Assembly (NCBI RefSeq): GCF_030813635.1
Contig: NZ_JAUSUM010000001.1
Span: 496,001 to 560,000, forward strand
Direction: 5' to 3'
From: Salibacterium salarium
Lineage (GTDB): Bacteria; Bacillota; Bacilli; Bacillales; Marinococcaceae
Length of the DNA: 64,000 nt
The notes below the pieces were generated by a model that had not been told where the DNA came from, did no database searches, and worked only from the letters and a program-made list of their open reading frames with translations. Each line of letters opens with the position of its first letter. Position 1 is the stretch's first letter. The translations under genes were made by a program, and so were the position numbers. This document shows, in pieces, positions 62,356 to 64,000 of this stretch.

Positions 62356-63162
62356 ATGAAGTTTGATTTACATACTCATCATAAGCGCTGTGGTCACGCA
62401 ACCGGAGAAATCGAGGATTATATTCAGTCTGCGATTGATAAAGGATTACACGTCATTGGTATTTCGGATCACTCTCCTTACTTTGGAGAGGACGCAGATC
62501 ATCCGTATCCTGGACTTACGATGGCGAAAAGTGAGTTTAGTAACTATGTTCGAGAAGTGCGCCGTCTAAAAGAAATCTATCAAGATAAAATAGAAGTTTT
62601 ACTTGGAGTAGAATCGGATTTTTTCCCGAACGCTGCCAAAGCCTATAAGCAGGTCTATGATAACTATCCGATGGATTATATTATAGGTTCCGTTCACTTT
62701 GTACATGGTGTTAATATTTTTGATAAACGTCGTTGGGATGGTCTTGGGGAAAAACAGATACTTGATGTGAAAGAGGAGTATTATCGCTTAATCGCAGAAT
62801 CTGCGAAAAGCGGGATGTTTCAAGTGTTGGGCCATATTGATGCAATAAAAGGTTATTTTCCTTCCATATCTGATGTTCCAACCAACGCTGTAGACCAGAC
62901 GTTAAAAGTGATCGCTGAAAGTGGGGTAGCGATTGAAGTGAATACATCCGGTAAAAATAAAGACTGCGGCGGCTGGTATCCGTCTGATGACATTTTAGAA
63001 CGAGCAAAGTTTTATAATATACCGATTACGTTAGGTTCAGACAGCCACGTTCCGGAACGGATGGGGGACGACTTTGACGAGGTGGGCGCGTTTTTAAAAT
63101 CACTAGGTTATCGCGAATGGTATTTCTTCCGCAATAAGAAACCGGTGGCAGTATCTTTATAA
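62356..63162 (+). CDS. hisK: histidinol-phosphatase, PHP family
   Basis: A 268-residue PHP-domain phosphatase: DLHTHHKRCGHA (4-15), GISDHSPY (about 36-43), LLGVESDFFP, IIGSVHFV, LGHIDAIKGYFP and TLGSDSHVPE supply the trinuclear metal site. It matches the Bacillus HisK/HisJ type that dephosphorylates histidinol phosphate in histidine synthesis. It stands alone, away from other his genes, as usual for this type. Confidence 0.9.
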   Translation: MKFDLHTHHKRCGHATGEIEDYIQSAIDKGLHVIGISDHSPYFGEDADHPYPGLTMAKSEFSNYVREVRRLKEIYQDKIEVLLGVESDFFPNAAKAYKQVYDNYPMDYIIGSVHFVHGVNIFDKRRWDGLGEKQILDVKEEYYRLIAESAKSGMFQVLGHIDAIKGYFPSISDVPTNAVDQTLKVIAESGVAIEVNTSGKNKDCGGWYPSDDILERAKFYNIPITLGSDSHVPERMGDDFDEVGAFLKSLGYREWYFFRNKKPVAVSL

Positions 63163-63411
63163 TTTTGTACAGTGTATCTAAAGGAACCCCATTTGTTTGG
63201 ATATGTTGATTAATGACAAGTGTTTTCCGATGCCAGACAATATAAATAACTGTTGGACGCTGCCCGAAACAACTTGCTTAGGACGTAATGGTGAAGTATT
63301 GTGAAACTAGAAAAAAAGAATCATATAGGCCAAGCTTTATCGGTGCATCCAAATTAAATCAATATAAAAAATAAAATATTCGTTCGAAATAACGATTAAT
63401 TGTGCTATAAT

Positions 63412-63440
63412 AAACCCAACCTTAGAAAAAGGTTGGGTTT
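63412..63440. terminator. bidirectional terminator downstream of hisK
   Basis: AAACCCAACCTT pairs perfectly with AAGGTTGGGTTT around a 5-base loop. It can end both the hisK transcript and the minus-strand gene that stops at 63468. I see nothing in 63163-63411. Confidence 0.75.
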
Positions 63441-63467
63441 TGTTGAAAAGATACGAATGGAGCTCGC

Positions 63468-63747
63468 TTAAGCCATGTTTATGACAGAAAGCTTTTCAGC
63501 AAACACTTTGCCATTTTTATTTTTAATGTAATATATTGAATAATTTCGTTTATAAGATATTTTTTTGTCAGAGGTGTTGATGATAGCAGATTTCTTCATA
63601 GGCATCGACGACTTTTTGTAACGCATTCTTTTTCGAATGAGTGTTTACATCGTCTTGATTTAATATCGTTTGCGATAACGATAAAAAGCTAGAATGTGGG
63701 TTGGGGGATGACATGAGCAGTTCTACGTATGGTTTGTCTTCGTTCAA
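63468..63747 (-). pseudogene. small hypothetical gene, probably frameshifted
   Basis: AAGGAGG precedes a TTG start at 63747 and a 59-codon frame (MNEDKPYVELLMSSPNPHSS, LSQTILNQDDVNTHSKKNAL) that stops at 63568. An overlapping frame opening at 63605 reads on coherently (KKSAIINTSDKKISYKRNYS, IYYIKNKNGKVFAEKLSVIN) to a stop at 63468, next to a terminator. It is either one gene of about 95 residues with a frameshift between 63570 and 63605, or two overlapping short genes. No family is recognised. Confidence 0.55.
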
Positions 63748-63981
63748 TATGACTCCTCCTTTTAGTACCAGATCTGACCATGTTATGGTTCAAATCTCCA
63801 TTTGATTTACATATTATCATGTAACATAGTTGTAATAAATAATAGAAAAGTTGTGATTATTGTAATAAAAACTTTTATTATACCATTTTATCTACTTATT
63901 TCGACGGATAAAGTCAATAATATATAGATTATGTTAGGTTTTTCGTTTTCATGCTAGAGTAGTATTAAAGGGGGTTTCCGT

Positions 63982-64000
63982 ATGATTGGGGAGCGGATTG
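63982..64000 (+). CDS. start of a gene, probably an XRE-type regulator (partial)
   Basis: AAAGGGGG precedes an ATG at 63982 followed by codons for MIGERI at the window edge. This is the common start of XRE/HTH_3 regulators, but six residues are too few to be sure. Confidence 0.4.

Noticed and set aside
1-64000. CRISPR arrays, tRNA, rRNA, T-box or S-box elements
   Set aside because: No regularly spaced identical repeats, no cloverleaf-like genes and no T-box (AGGGTGGAACCGCG) or S-box signature were found by eye; this is not a substitute for a covariance-model scan.

Overview
The window reads as chromosomal DNA of a low-GC, Gram-positive, probably spore-forming member of the Bacillaceae. This rests on strong AGGAGG-type ribosome sites with frequent GTG/TTG starts, a KinB-like sporulation kinase, an intracellular subtilisin, MtnE and YesU/YesY/YetA/Lpl proteins very close to the Bacillus subtilis versions, and CcpA-type cre boxes. 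A BCCT osmolyte transporter fits a salt-tolerant life but does not prove it. I saw no rRNA, tRNA, CRISPR array or prophage.

Layout. 1-2.2 kb: the end of an IclR-like regulator and a BCCT transporter. 2.2-7.9 kb: an amino-sugar locus (nagA-nagB-nagR, a SIS-domain protein, and a convergent GlcNAc PTS enzyme II) whose two promoters carry the same 18-bp NagR-type operator. 8.2-10.4 kb: an unknown protein and a stand-alone mtnE. 10.6-18.4 kb: a sugar-acid operon with a frameshifted GntR regulator, an AllD-like dehydrogenase, a TRAP transporter, a zinc dehydrogenase, UxuA and UxuB. It is best explained as oxidation of an aldonate such as L-gulonate to fructuronate, then mannonate, then 2-keto-3-deoxygluconate. 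18.4-22.1 kb: a decayed mtnE-like fragment, a flavin reductase, an SLC13 permease and a double-psi barrel protein.

22.1-27.6 kb is an accessory, decaying stretch. It holds an IS remnant, small lipoproteins, frameshifted small genes, cassette-like direct repeats, a TnpB 3' fragment and a coiled-coil reading frame without a start codon. 27.6-29.9 kb: a formaldehyde dehydrogenase/HbpS pair with a divergent HxlR regulator. 30.2-33.9 kb: sensor kinase, two small genes, an Asp/Glu racemase-like protein and the intracellular protease. 33.9-34.3 kb: three GGACA/TGTCC inverted repeats and copy A of a repeated non-coding element that ends at a terminator.

34.4-46.3 kb is a rhamnogalacturonan-use locus: a YetA-like lyase, the LplABC oligosaccharide importer, a membrane AraC regulator, a Gfo/Idh/MocA oxidoreductase, YesU, YesV and YesY. 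46.4-50.5 kb: thiolase-scoB-scoA facing a LysR gene across a near-perfect cre box, then copy B of the repeated element and a 49-residue gene missed by length cut-offs. 50.5-56.5 kb: SRPBCC protein, a second LysR paralogue, an acyl-CoA thioesterase, an O-methyltransferase, a quinone-oxidoreductase-like protein and an MFS sugar porter. 56.6-64 kb: small and broken genes, a ROK kinase without the usual zinc motif, a sulfotransferase directly followed by a CysQ-type PAP phosphatase, a MocA oxidoreductase, a HisK-type phosphatase, a small probably frameshifted gene and the first codons of an XRE-like regulator.
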